This document shows, in pieces, positions 35,114 through 43,379 of a DNA stretch of 64,000 nucleotides (its first letter is position 1; every line of letters begins with the position of its first letter). Source of the stretch: Candidatus Coatesiibacteriota bacterium (lineage in GTDB: Bacteria; RBG-13-66-14; B26-G2; JAUVZD01). The DNA is taken from contig JAUVZD010000008.1 of NCBI GenBank assembly GCA_030602715.1, positions 64,001 to 128,000 on the forward strand, read 5' to 3'. The position numbers and the translations under genes are program-made. The notes beneath the pieces were generated by a model. The model saw only the letters and a list, made by a program, of their open reading frames with translations, did not search any database and was not told the origin of the DNA.

Positions 35114-36874
35114 TTACATTTCGTTGACGGTGAATTCAATTCGGCGGTTCATCGCTCTGCCGTATTCGGTGCTGTTGTCACCGAGGGGCATGGTGGAACC
35201 GAATCCCTGGGTGTCTATTCTGGTGGAGTCAATACCATATTTGGTTACCAGATAGTTCTTAATGGTCTGCGCCCTATCTTTGGAGAGTTGCATCTCAAAG
35301 TCAAAACGACCGGTGGAAGCGGCATGTCCGGAGATGGTTACGGTGATGTCCGGATAATCCTTCAGGATCATCCCGGCTTCCGCAAGCGAATCATACTGCC
35401 CGGGCAGCATCTCTGCTTTGTCCGGCTTGAACTTGATGTCGGTCATTATGATTAGCTTCTTCTCCGGCATCTTGACCTCTACAGGCACCTCATCAGGACA
35501 ACCGTCATCGTCCATGTAACCGTTGAAGGTCTCCGGTTCGTTGGGGCATTTATCAATGGTGTCGGGAATTCCATCGCCGTCGTTGTCCAGGTCAGGAATA
35601 CCGTCGGTGTCTTCCCAGCCGTCAAAGTCCTCCGGGTCGTTGGGAGCGCCGTCTATGTTGTCCGGGATGCCGTCGTTGTCGTTATCCCAATCCGGGCATC
35701 CGTCCTCGTCCTGGAAGCCGTCAAAATCCTCCGGGTCGGTGGGGCATAGATCGCGCTTGTCGGGGATGCCATCGCCGTCACGGTCAAGGGGGATGATGGG
35801 GACATCTGCGGAGAGGATGATTTGGGCGTTGTAGTTCTTATTGGAGAGTGAACCGGTGGTGTAGTCAATAGCCCACTTGCCGAAGGTCTTACCGAAGGCT
35901 AGAGTTACATGGAAGAAGTCCTGAGCGTTAAAGCGAACACCCAGCATCACCTGTGTCTGTTTGGCGGCATTTCCATTGGGGTGGAGAACCGTATCGGAAT
36001 CCACGCCCTGGTATAACCGGAATTGGGTGTCAAAGATGGCGGTCAGGTAACGCCAGGGGGTGAACTCCATAGCCCCACCGAGCAGGAAGTAGCCCGAGCG
36101 ATTGCTATCATGTACATGACCTACCAGATGGCTCATATCTGCCGGGGCTTCCCAGTCAAACCTGTAAAGGCTTATGTCGTCTGCGTATGGCGCGGTACCG
36201 GTGCGGACCACATAGCCGATGTTACTGTGCAGGTTAAACATGGTGAAAGCGCCAAATTCCTTGGGCATAAGCTTCTTGGAGATTACCCCCATAAATCCGA
36301 TGTTGTAGTTGCCGTCTCCCTGGGTAAGGAATTTCAGCTCCTTACGGTAGAGGGGGTCGTTGGGGAGTTCTTCATGTTCAAGGGTAAATTCCTGTTTTCC
36401 AGTGGGAATATCAATGAATACTACCGCAGCCATATCAATCTTTGCCTGTTCCTCATTGAGGAACTGCCCCTTGATGCCGACATGGGTGTCTCCCAGACCA
36501 CCTTCGGAGAGGATCTTCTCATGCCAGGGGGCGTAAGGATTGCGGTCAATGAATTTACGGGCTTCAACGCCGGAGGCGGTGACCATAGCGGCGACCTCAA
36601 AGCGATTGAGGAAGGACAGAGTGAAACCCCCGGGGGCGATGTAATACAGATGCCCATGATGACAGTCATCCGGTGCCAGCGGTGGGGTTACATAGGGAGC
36701 TGCCCAGAAATCCACGCCAACCTGAGGAGCAATCTCCATGTTGCCTAAGGTGTAGGCGTAGTAGGTCATGATTGCTCCGGAGAGACCGTAGGTTGTGGTT
36801 CCGGTTGCAAATGCACCGCTCACCGCCGAAAGCACAAACAGGATTGGCAGAATAGATAGTGTTAACTTTCGCAT
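35114..36874 (-). CDS. OmpA-family outer-membrane protein with thrombospondin type 3 repeats
   Basis: 586 residues. Signal peptide (LTLSILPILFVLSAVSGAFA), an N-terminal barrel-like region of about 330 residues, then three TSP3 calcium-binding repeats (DRDGDGIPDKRDLCP, DNDNDGIPDNIDGAP, DNDGDGIPDTIDKCP) and a C-terminal OmpA peptidoglycan-binding domain (SGHAASTGRFDFEMQLSKDRA, then STEYGRAMNRRIEF). It tethers the outer membrane to the cell wall. ATG 36874 is fixed by AAAGGAG seven bases upstream; ATG 36898 is rejected. The own promoter (36926-36954) and terminator make it a single, probably abundant, transcript. Confidence 0.93.
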   Translation of the reverse strand: MRKLTLSILPILFVLSAVSGAFATGTTTYGLSGAIMTYYAYTLGNMEIAPQVGVDFWAAPYVTPPLAPDDCHHGHLYYIAPGGFTLSFLNRFEVAAMVTASGVEARKFIDRNPYAPWHEKILSEGGLGDTHVGIKGQFLNEEQAKIDMAAVVFIDIPTGKQEFTLEHEELPNDPLYRKELKFLTQGDGNYNIGFMGVISKKLMPKEFGAFTMFNLHSNIGYVVRTGTAPYADDISLYRFDWEAPADMSHLVGHVHDSNRSGYFLLGGAMEFTPWRYLTAIFDTQFRLYQGVDSDTVLHPNGNAAKQTQVMLGVRFNAQDFFHVTLAFGKTFGKWAIDYTTGSLSNKNYNAQIILSADVPIIPLDRDGDGIPDKRDLCPTDPEDFDGFQDEDGCPDWDNDNDGIPDNIDGAPNDPEDFDGWEDTDGIPDLDNDGDGIPDTIDKCPNEPETFNGYMDDDGCPDEVPVEVKMPEKKLIIMTDIKFKPDKAEMLPGQYDSLAEAGMILKDYPDITVTISGHAASTGRFDFEMQLSKDRAQTIKNYLVTKYGIDSTRIDTQGFGSTMPLGDNSTEYGRAMNRRIEFTVNEM

Positions 36875-36925
36875 AAACTGTCTCCTTTCGATAGACAATG
36901 GTTTAGTTCCGCTTTTTGTGAAGAA

Positions 36926-36954
36926 TATTTACCATAATTGAAAACCGATGTCAA
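36926..36954 (-). promoter_or_regulatory. Sigma-70-type promoter of the OmpA gene
   Basis: Minus strand: TTGACA (36954-36949), spacer 17, TAAATA (36931-36926). Confidence 0.65.
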
Positions 36955-37022
36955 CATAAATTATAAATCATTACCATAAGCCGATTCAACCTGATAATAA
37001 ATAATTTTGACCGTATATAAAG

Positions 37023-37775
37023 CTATTCAATGTTGATTAAGTCAATACTGATAGTCCCGATAACTATGGAAGTCTGGATGCGGGTTACATATCTTTTGTC
37101 GTTGTTGGTGAGCCATAATTTGAACTCTGAGGAATCGGAGAACAGCCCGTCGGTCCCCTCCATTCTTCCCTCAATTACTAGAGTATCAAATGTCCCGGCG
37201 ATGGTATCTATGGTCTCATTAGCAATAACATCTATATATAAAGATGCATTGCGTTCACCCTGGTAGATGGGCAGGACAAAGGAATCGCCGACCGAAAGGG
37301 GTATGGTGCGCAGGTAGTAGAATGAACCCAGGATATCCCTGCTTCCGGGCACTATCCTGTAGCTCTCCCCATCTACCGAGGCGATGTTCTCCTCATGGTC
37401 ATATACAACCTTGATATGTTCGTAATTGTTCCCTTCGTGGGCGGATTTTTCGTAAGCAATCGTCTCTAGTGAATCGGTGGCGACTAGGGTATCCACCCGG
37501 TCCTTTAGATAGAAGAAGCTGGAGAAGAAGTCCTCCGTTTGAGCGATTGAGACCAGGTGATAGACCTCCCGGTCGTTGAAGGTTTCCTTTGCGCAGACCT
37601 CAAGATAACCGTGCCCCACTAAAAGCCCCTGGAAAGTGATGGCGAACTCCATCTTTTCACCGACGCTAAATTCAGTCAGTGCAAAGAGTTGCCCGGCACC
37701 ACCCAGGTTCAGGATTACGAGAATTAAAACCGAAAGCCAAACCCATCCGGCAGAAAAGGAATTGCCCGAAGACAT
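37023..37775 (-). CDS. DUF3108 family exported protein
   Basis: 250 residues. A signal peptide (VWLSVLILVILNLGGAGQLFA) is followed by a beta-rich domain with the DUF3108 pattern: FSVGEKMEFAITFQGLLVGHG, YHLVSIAQTEDFFSSFFYLKD, SFYYLRTIPLSVGDSF and a late KLWLTNNDKRYVTRI. Members are predicted periplasmic lipid- or polymer-binding barrels of unknown role. A perfect TTGACA-17-TATAAT promoter lies 80 bases upstream, suggesting strong constitutive expression. Confidence 0.75.
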   Translation of the reverse strand: MSSGNSFSAGWVWLSVLILVILNLGGAGQLFALTEFSVGEKMEFAITFQGLLVGHGYLEVCAKETFNDREVYHLVSIAQTEDFFSSFFYLKDRVDTLVATDSLETIAYEKSAHEGNNYEHIKVVYDHEENIASVDGESYRIVPGSRDILGSFYYLRTIPLSVGDSFVLPIYQGERNASLYIDVIANETIDTIAGTFDTLVIEGRMEGTDGLFSDSSEFKLWLTNNDKRYVTRIQTSIVIGTISIDLINIE

Positions 37776-37854
37776 ATCTTCCCCTCCACGATTAACAAAA
37801 CCCCTAGCTCAGTATTTGCTAGGTGTAGTGCCGATATGATTGAACTGCCAATGA

Positions 37855-37883
37855 ATTATATAAATATATTGTCCCTCTGTCAA
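37855..37883 (-). promoter_or_regulatory. Perfect consensus sigma-70 promoter of the DUF3108 gene
   Basis: Minus strand: TTGACA (37883-37878), spacer exactly 17, TATAAT (37860-37855). Confidence 0.8.
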
Positions 37884-37977
37884 TGGATTATTTTTTTGTT
37901 TTCGGGAAAAAAATTATGGGTAGTTAAAGACATACAATTTTCCCGGCAATAATTTTTATGCGGTTTCTGGAACGCCA

Positions 37978-38901
37978 CTACCTGAAGAGGGATTTTATCC
38001 CTCCCAGTGAGGTTGGTTGGATATTTATTAGATGTGTCCCACCCCACATTAGCAGATTGTGCAATATCTCGTTTCGTTCCTCCTGGTCGCCGATAGATTC
38101 AATTGGGCAGGAGAGCAGGGCGATATGATACTCTCCTGAACCGATAGTCTTTTCCCCGCATGCATAGACGCACGAATAATGGTGATGCTCCTCATCCGCA
38201 TCCACCCAGATGGCGGTGGCATCCCCGGGGAAGACCGCTTCCAGTTGGTCCGGATAGTTGAAATCGGAAGCCCAGATTATCTCATAGGATGAGGTGCCGT
38301 AGAACTGGTCCCCCACCCCTTCCAGAGCCCAGTCGTCGTCAACATGAATCCAATCGGTGAAGTTGTCCTCAATATAGGAGAGCCCCAACAAAGCGCTGAA
38401 TAAGGGGCTGTAGAACTGCGTATGGTCGTCGGAGTTGGCGATGCAGTTCCAGGCGATCCACATCCCGGAGAGGATAAGCAGACGGTCCTGGTCGCCGGTG
38501 TTGAGATAGGTCTCCAGGGTTCTTTCTTCACTGAGGCTTAAGGTCAAATGACCGAAGTAGGGGTCGTCTGCGGGGTATTGACCGGAGTTCCCGGTGTACC
38601 AGATAATTGCGCTGTATGGTTCAAGGTCCCCGATGGTGGGGCTTCCCAGCGCATTGTGGTCCCAGATGGTGTAGGCGTAGCCGTAATAATCCATTGCGGA
38701 GACATAGTATTCGTCAAAGAACTGGGGGTCGGCGACGCCGTCAACCTGGTCGCTGACCAGCAGGACGGACGAGGTGGGCAGTAGATGTATGGTTTCCGTC
38801 TCCCTTAGCCCGTTTTCCGCACCGAGGGTCGCAGCAGTGGTTATGGATAGCAGGATAGCAGTGAGTATGCAGATAGCCGTAGTATTTTTATATGCCGACA
38901 T
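37978..38901 (-). CDS. Exported protein with GATase-like fold and C-terminal TSLGxIKSLFR tail
   Basis: 307 residues. A signal peptide (ICILTAILLSITTAATLGA) precedes a domain with an alternating strand-helix pattern (SVLLVSDQVDG, YSAIIWYTGNSG, LSEERTLETYLNTG, RLLILSGMWIAWN) like class I glutamine-amidotransferase-like or ThuA folds often found beside C25-type proteins. The catalytic triad is not recognisable. The last residues, INIQPTSLGGIKSLFR, are nearly identical to the end of the upstream gene product (38908-39693). Six bases separate the two genes, so they are cotranscribed and likely paralogous by fold. Confidence 0.65.
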   Translation of the reverse strand: MSAYKNTTAICILTAILLSITTAATLGAENGLRETETIHLLPTSSVLLVSDQVDGVADPQFFDEYYVSAMDYYGYAYTIWDHNALGSPTIGDLEPYSAIIWYTGNSGQYPADDPYFGHLTLSLSEERTLETYLNTGDQDRLLILSGMWIAWNCIANSDDHTQFYSPLFSALLGLSYIEDNFTDWIHVDDDWALEGVGDQFYGTSSYEIIWASDFNYPDQLEAVFPGDATAIWVDADEEHHHYSCVYACGEKTIGSGEYHIALLSCPIESIGDQEERNEILHNLLMWGGTHLINIQPTSLGGIKSLFR

Positions 38902-38907
38902 ATCCCG

Positions 38908-39693
38908 TTACCTGAAGAGGGATTTGATGTAGCCCAAGGAGGTGGGTTGGATGGAGACCTCTATGTCCAGCAATGATATGATACCTGCCATCAAGGCATC
39001 TTTGGTATTCTGTCCCATTCCGTCTTGCAAGGAGCCGAAGATGATGGTGGAACAATATACCTTGCCCCCGGTGGTTTCGGGGTCGTTGAAGACACAGCGA
39101 ACATTGGAAATCTCGCCGGCTTTTCGGGAGGTGAAGAGGACGTCGTCGGCTTCGGCGGAGAGTTCGTCCACATAGTTGTCCGGCAGTTCTATCTGATAGG
39201 CGTAATAGACGAATGAGTATCCTTCAAATGGTCCCCCAGCGGTCCCCTCCAGGACATCCACATTACCGCCATCATAGACATATCTGCCGTCGTGCTCAAA
39301 AGTAGCCCCGGTCCAGGAGAACAGGGTGGTGGAGTAATAGTCGTTTCCAAAATCCCCGCCTTCAACATAGAGGTTTCCCCCATTTTCTAAGTATGACACC
39401 AAAGTGTCCTGCTCACTTATGGACAGGGTTCCATCCATGGGCCACGAGCCAAGAAGGACGAAGACGGTATCGTAACCGCCCAGGTCGACGGGAAGGGTGT
39501 CCACCTCGTCTATCTGCCATACGAAGTTGTTAGCCAGGGCGTTGATTATGGCGTAGGCGGAATCAACGGTGTTATGGCTCTCCGGGTCGGTGAAGGTCAG
39601 TGTGTTGTTGTCCCACACCAATACCGCCGACCAGAGAAGACTCGGCAAAATGACCACCAACAGCAGGGGAGAAATTTTTAATAGTTGTTTCAT
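38908..39693 (-). CDS. Exported protein with GATase-like fold, paralogue of the next gene
   Basis: 261 residues. Signal peptide (LLLVVILPSLLWSAV), then the same kind of domain: YDTVFVLLGSWPMDG, LSISEQDTLVSYLENGGNLYVEGGDFG. It ends SIQPTSLGYIKSLFR, matching the tail of the neighbouring protein although the bodies share only the fold pattern. I start at ATG 39693 (MKQLLK), six bases after AAGG, and not at GTG 39699. Function unknown; the shared tail may be a sorting or anchoring signal. Confidence 0.65.
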   Translation of the reverse strand: MKQLLKISPLLLVVILPSLLWSAVLVWDNNTLTFTDPESHNTVDSAYAIINALANNFVWQIDEVDTLPVDLGGYDTVFVLLGSWPMDGTLSISEQDTLVSYLENGGNLYVEGGDFGNDYYSTTLFSWTGATFEHDGRYVYDGGNVDVLEGTAGGPFEGYSFVYYAYQIELPDNYVDELSAEADDVLFTSRKAGEISNVRCVFNDPETTGGKVYCSTIIFGSLQDGMGQNTKDALMAGIISLLDIEVSIQPTSLGYIKSLFR

Positions 39694-39714
39694 CTCCACC
39701 CTTCTTTGTGGTGG

Positions 39715-39933
39715 TTACTTTTTTTCCTCAACGGAATCTTTGATGGATGCGTTTAGATCCTCTATCAACTTGTCCACATCTATTCCGTGCACCAGGGCGC
39801 CCTGTTCAATATTCTCAAACATAGCCGCTTGACATCCGATGCATCCCATTCCATATCGGAAGAAGGTCTCAATCGTATTAGGATACTTAGAGACGACCTG
39901 CTCAATGGTCATCTCTTTGGTGATTTTTTCCAT
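39715..39933 (-). CDS. DUF1858 protein (redox disulfide domain)
   Basis: 72 residues. The DUF1858 signature is clear: ITKEMTIEQVVSKYPNTIE, then FRYGMGCIGCQ with the conserved CX2C. Members are small putative redox or metal-binding proteins often associated with hybrid-cluster or Fe-S systems in anaerobes. A good GGAG ribosome site lies before the ATG, and a TTGAAA-17-TATGCT promoter lies upstream. It is probably cotranscribed with the two exported-protein genes after it. Confidence 0.88.
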   Translation of the reverse strand: MEKITKEMTIEQVVSKYPNTIETFFRYGMGCIGCQAAMFENIEQGALVHGIDVDKLIEDLNASIKDSVEEKK

Positions 39934-39969
39934 TCCTTCTCTCCTTAGTCGCTAATTTAACTTTAGTTT

Positions 39970-39998
39970 AGCATAGCCTATTTTTAAATCAATTTCAA
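39970..39998 (-). promoter_or_regulatory. Possible sigma-70 promoter of the DUF1858 gene
   Basis: Minus strand: TTGAAA (39998-39993), spacer 17, TATGCT (39975-39970). It overlaps the end of the upstream membrane protein gene. Confidence 0.4.
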
Positions 39999-40744
39999 CC
40001 CCTAAAATAGCATAACAGCAATTCTCGCCAGCTCTCCGCCAGAAGCCATTTTAAGAGCGCATCCGCCGCTACCAAGCCAAGACCCCACCACAGATAAGGG
40101 GTCCTCCAGTTGAAGGTGAGTCTCCGTTCTCCCACCAAGTTCCACAGAGGTTGGGAGAGGGCGATTGCCAGGGAGATGTATCCCACCACCCGCAGGAGAG
40201 CCCAGGGGGGCCACCCGATGAGGGAGATTAGGGCGGAGTTGGTGGATGCTGATGCCAGCATACCCACATAGAAGTTCATATAGTTGAGTAGAATGGTGCC
40301 CATTACCAGGCCGAAAAAGCCCCCGCTTATCAACGTGGTTGGGATGTATATCAACAGATGGAGGGCGTGTTGTGGCAGAAAGAGGACTGGGTTTCCCTCG
40401 GCACCCTCGCCGGTCTCTATCCAGGTGAACATTTCACTTGTGTAGTCGGTTCCGTTGATGGTCAACTCGCCCATCATCTGTGGATTCTGCGTGGTGGCGA
40501 GAACCATCATCACCGAGAGGAGAAGAGCCCACAACAGGCTGAGCATGAGCGTTGCCCGGTATCTTCCAGCGGATAGGTAGATGACGAAGATGGGGAAGAA
40601 GAGCAGGGCGCTTATCAGCGGGAGGAGATACTTGTTGTCAATATACATCCCGGCGGCGAAGCCCAGAGGTGTGGTGGCGATAAGGTAGAAGACCACCGCC
40701 GGGAGTGGAAACCTTTCTGTGAGCCGGGGGAGTTTGGAGAGCAT
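39995..40744 (-). CDS. Integral membrane protein of unknown function
   Basis: 249 residues with about six hydrophobic segments (AVVFYLIATTPLGFAAGMYI, LLPLISALLFFPIFVIYLSA, TLMLSLLWALLLSVMMVLA, LLIYIPTTLISGGFFGLVMG, then two more). One extracytoplasmic loop holds an acidic stretch (TSEMFTWIETGEGAEG). The layout recalls Yip1 or stage II sporulation M-like families but no diagnostic motif was seen. It lies upstream of the DUF1858 gene on the same strand. Confidence 0.6.
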   Translation of the reverse strand: MLSKLPRLTERFPLPAVVFYLIATTPLGFAAGMYIDNKYLLPLISALLFFPIFVIYLSAGRYRATLMLSLLWALLLSVMMVLATTQNPQMMGELTINGTDYTSEMFTWIETGEGAEGNPVLFLPQHALHLLIYIPTTLISGGFFGLVMGTILLNYMNFYVGMLASASTNSALISLIGWPPWALLRVVGYISLAIALSQPLWNLVGERRLTFNWRTPYLWWGLGLVAADALLKWLLAESWRELLLCYFRG

Positions 40745-40835
40745 TATTTTTCAGCCCTTTGCAGGCGATGAGGGTTTAAGTGGAGGTCCAAAGTCATGGC
40801 CTGCATAAGATAGCAGAATATTTTTAGAGATACAA

Positions 40836-42047
40836 CTATCCGTGTTTGAACGCCAGGCGGGTTTTGAAATAGGCGCTGAAGAGATGATGTAGCATCTTCA
40901 TCTTGAATATGCCCAGGCGATGTTTCTGAGGGTCGTCCAAGAAGTAGATGCCCTCATCGGGCAGAAGCACCAGGCTGACCTTTACATTTGGCGCCACCCC
41001 GGCGGGGATACCATTCTCCAGGCAGACCTCATACATCCGCCTGAAGACGGGAATCATGTCCTCAACTTTGGGTGGGGGGTAATCCTCCATGTCGGTGCCT
41101 ATGGTAGGACGGAAGACGCAGACGGTGGAGACAGCTCCAACGGAGGCGAAATGTTCAATGGCGGTGATGGAAGCCTCGGGCGACTCCAGACCGGCGATTA
41201 TCTCCCCAGCCACTCTTCCCTTGCCGAACAACTCGGAGCAGTAGGCGATGGTGTCCAGATAGCGCTCCTGATTGATATGCTCCTTTTTGCCCGGACAGAC
41301 CTCGGCGAAGCGCTCGGGGTCGTAGAGCTCTATGCAGAAGGAGACATGGTTGACCCCCAGCTTCTTCAACATATCATACTTTTGCATTTCCTTATCCGGC
41401 GGGGTCTGAACTCCGATGAGCAGTCCGGTCTCCTTTTTCACCGCTTTTATATAGGGGAGGAGCACATCCAGGTAGTTTTCATCGGGATGATAATAGCCGG
41501 TATTGAAATGGACGAAGGTGATATTCAGCTCTTTGCGCGCCGCCTTCACCACCTCCACCACATCGGAAACACCTTTCTCCTCTTCCTCCTGCGCTCCGAT
41601 GTTCAATCCGACGGAACAGAAGCGGCAGTTTTTCTTCGGCTCCATCTCCCAGAAGCCGCATACCTTGGTGGGGTATATCCCGATGTAGGTGCCCTGCATA
41701 ACCCCTATGCGGCTCATCAGCTTTCCGCTGGAGGTGCGCTGGTCATAAAATTTGGGCTCCGGCAGGAGTTTTAGCGGCGCCACCTTCAAATTTTCTTTAT
41801 AGATTAAATATACCCCGTCTTCCTTTTTCAGGATGTAGGGCGATTTTTTGGCGAAATTTTCCATAATGGGAATGTTTGTATAGAGGTCGTCGGTGAGCAT
41901 TGCCTCCAGACCGCTCCCCAGACCGCCACGGGTGCGCAGGATGGGAGAGGCGTCGTCATCCAGATTGCAGGATTCATCAATGCGCATCCCCAGACAGTAA
42001 AGCTCCAGCTTTAAAAGACCGGGGTTTTTACGGACATCCCTTTCCAT
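40836..42047 (-). CDS. Radical SAM protein with an expanded cluster motif
   Basis: 403 residues. The Fe-S motif is CGFWEMEPKKNCRFC, i.e. CX10CX2C in place of the canonical CX3CX2C, preceded by GTYIGIYPTKV, followed by SVGLNIG. The barrel then shows FVHFNTGYYHPDENY, GVQTPPDKE and a GEIIAGLESPEASI segment. Substrate and product are unknown. A TTGACA-17-TAGATT promoter and GGAG precede the start, and the gene is divergent from selD, which may or may not be meaningful. The C-terminal 90 residues carry no cysteines for auxiliary clusters. Confidence 0.8.
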   Translation of the reverse strand: MERDVRKNPGLLKLELYCLGMRIDESCNLDDDASPILRTRGGLGSGLEAMLTDDLYTNIPIMENFAKKSPYILKKEDGVYLIYKENLKVAPLKLLPEPKFYDQRTSSGKLMSRIGVMQGTYIGIYPTKVCGFWEMEPKKNCRFCSVGLNIGAQEEEEKGVSDVVEVVKAARKELNITFVHFNTGYYHPDENYLDVLLPYIKAVKKETGLLIGVQTPPDKEMQKYDMLKKLGVNHVSFCIELYDPERFAEVCPGKKEHINQERYLDTIAYCSELFGKGRVAGEIIAGLESPEASITAIEHFASVGAVSTVCVFRPTIGTDMEDYPPPKVEDMIPVFRRMYEVCLENGIPAGVAPNVKVSLVLLPDEGIYFLDDPQKHRLGIFKMKMLHHLFSAYFKTRLAFKHG

Positions 42048-42089
42048 CGCTCTGATTCTCCTCGGAAATGTTGGGTAAAATGAATGGAT

Positions 42090-42118
42090 AATCTAGCACA
42101 AGATAGGGGATATGTCAA
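42090..42118 (-). promoter_or_regulatory. Sigma-70-type promoter of the radical SAM gene
   Basis: Minus strand: TTGACA (42118-42113), spacer 17, TAGATT (42095-42090). Confidence 0.65.
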
Positions 42119-42229
42119 GGGAGAGCGGATGGGAAAGTGCCAATTCTAATCGCCGAGGAAAAGGCTTGTCTTTCGGGAACACCTATAATATCATTACCGT
42201 TAATTTGTGGAGAGGAGGTGTGTGAGCAG

Positions 42230-43276
42230 ATGTCGGATGATGAGATTCGCTTGACCCAGGATGTCGCCGCCGCCGGTTGAGCGGCGAAACTTGAGGCTAC
42301 CCTCCTGTCGCAGGTTCTCTCATCTCTGCGACTGCCCAAAGACCCCAGGGTTCTGGTCGGTCTGCATACCGCAGACGACGCCGGGGTATATCTAATTAGC
42401 GAGGAACGCGCCCTGGTGCTCACCACCGACTTCTTCACCCCTATAGTGGACGACCCCTACACCTTCGGCGGAGTCGCCGCCGCCAACGCCCTCTCCGATG
42501 TCTATGCCATGGGTGGGCGGGCGCTTACCGCCCTCGCCATCGCCGCCTTCCCAAACCATAAATATCCCACCGAGGTGCTCACCGCCATCACCCAGGGAGC
42601 CGCCGATAAATGCGCCGAGGGGGGCTGTGTGCTCATCGGTGGACATACTGTAAAGGATGAGGAGTTGAAGTTCGGCTTGGCGGTGACCGGTGAGGTTCAT
42701 CCCCAGAAAATAATCACCAATTCTCGTGCCCGGGTGGGGGAGCTTTTGCTGCTGACCAAGCCCCTGGGCACCGGCATCATCAACACTGCGGTTAAGGGAG
42801 ATGCGTGCGACCCGAAGGCGGAGGATACAGCGATAGAGAATATGCTCCTGCTAAACGCTGGCGCTTGTGAGGTGATGGGGGAGATGGGCACCGTCTGCGC
42901 CACCGATGTCACCGGCTTCGGTCTGCTGGGACACGGACTGGAGATGGCTAAGGCAAGCGAAGTAGCCCTCTACTTTGATTCCAGCAAGGTGCCGGTGATG
43001 CCCCACGCAGAGGACTATGCGGGTATGGGATTGATACCAGGGGGTTTGAATTGCAACAAGGACTACCTTGAAGGTCATCTGACCGTTGAGGGTGAGGTCT
43101 CCAGAGAGCGGCTGGATTTGATGTTTGACCCGCAGACCTCCGGGGGGCTTCTCATCTGCGTATCGTCCAAGCGAGCCGGGGAGATGGTGGAGAAGCTGAG
43201 GGAGAGGGGCTATCCCCAAACGGTTGTGGTCGGTGAGGTGATTGAGGGGGAGGCGGGTAAGATAGTGGTGAGGTAG
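42230..43276 (+). CDS. selD: Selenide, water dikinase SelD, itself a selenoprotein (UGA at 42278-42280)
   Basis: 348 residues if the in-frame TGA at codon 17 is read as selenocysteine. The start is ATG 42230 (MSDDEIRLTQDVAAAG), and after the TGA the frame continues AAKLEATLLSQVL into an intact SelD: HTADDAGVYLI, LTTDFFTPIVDDPYTFGGVAAANALSD, GGHTVKDEELKFGLAVTG, TDVTGFGLLGHG and DPQTSGGLL. In SelD this position is the catalytic Cys or Sec of the GCAAK-type loop, here A-G-Sec-A-A-K. It makes selenophosphate for Sec and selenouridine synthesis. GGAGG lies 11 bases before the ATG. The organism must therefore have selA, selB and selC elsewhere. Confidence 0.93.
42281..42316 (+). promoter_or_regulatory. 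Candidate bacterial SECIS element in selD
   Basis: Directly after the UGA, GCGA (42284-42287) pairs with TCGC (42308-42311), and inside it GAGG (42293-42296) pairs with CCTC (42301-42304) around loop CTAC. The distance from UGA to the apical loop, 16 bases, fits the lower end of bacterial SECIS spacing. The usual loop G/U is not obvious. Confidence 0.4.
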
Positions 43277-43317
43277 GAGGGATTTGAGGATAATAGATGG
43301 GTGAGGAAACATAAGAA

Positions 43318-43348
43318 AAGCACCGCTAAGGGCCGGTGCTTCTTTTTT
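43318..43348. terminator. Bidirectional terminator between selD and comM
   Basis: Stem AAGCACCG / CGGTGCTT (43318-43341) followed on the plus strand by CTTTTTTT; on the minus strand it is followed by TTCTTATG, so it may also end the comM transcript. Confidence 0.75.
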
Positions 43349-43379
43349 TAGCGATAATTGACCCCTTGCTTGCAAAGGC

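Noticed and set aside
35520-35770. DNA-level repeat array (CRISPR-like) in the OmpA gene
   Set aside because: The regular spacing comes from thrombospondin type 3 protein repeats; units differ in sequence and are coding.
42112-42225. 37-codon ORF directly upstream of selD
   Set aside because: No ribosome site before its ATG and no recognisable product; it overlaps the radical SAM promoter.
42278-42280. TGA in selD as a frameshift or nonsense mutation
   Set aside because: It sits at the known Cys/Sec position with conserved flanks and an intact frame on both sides.
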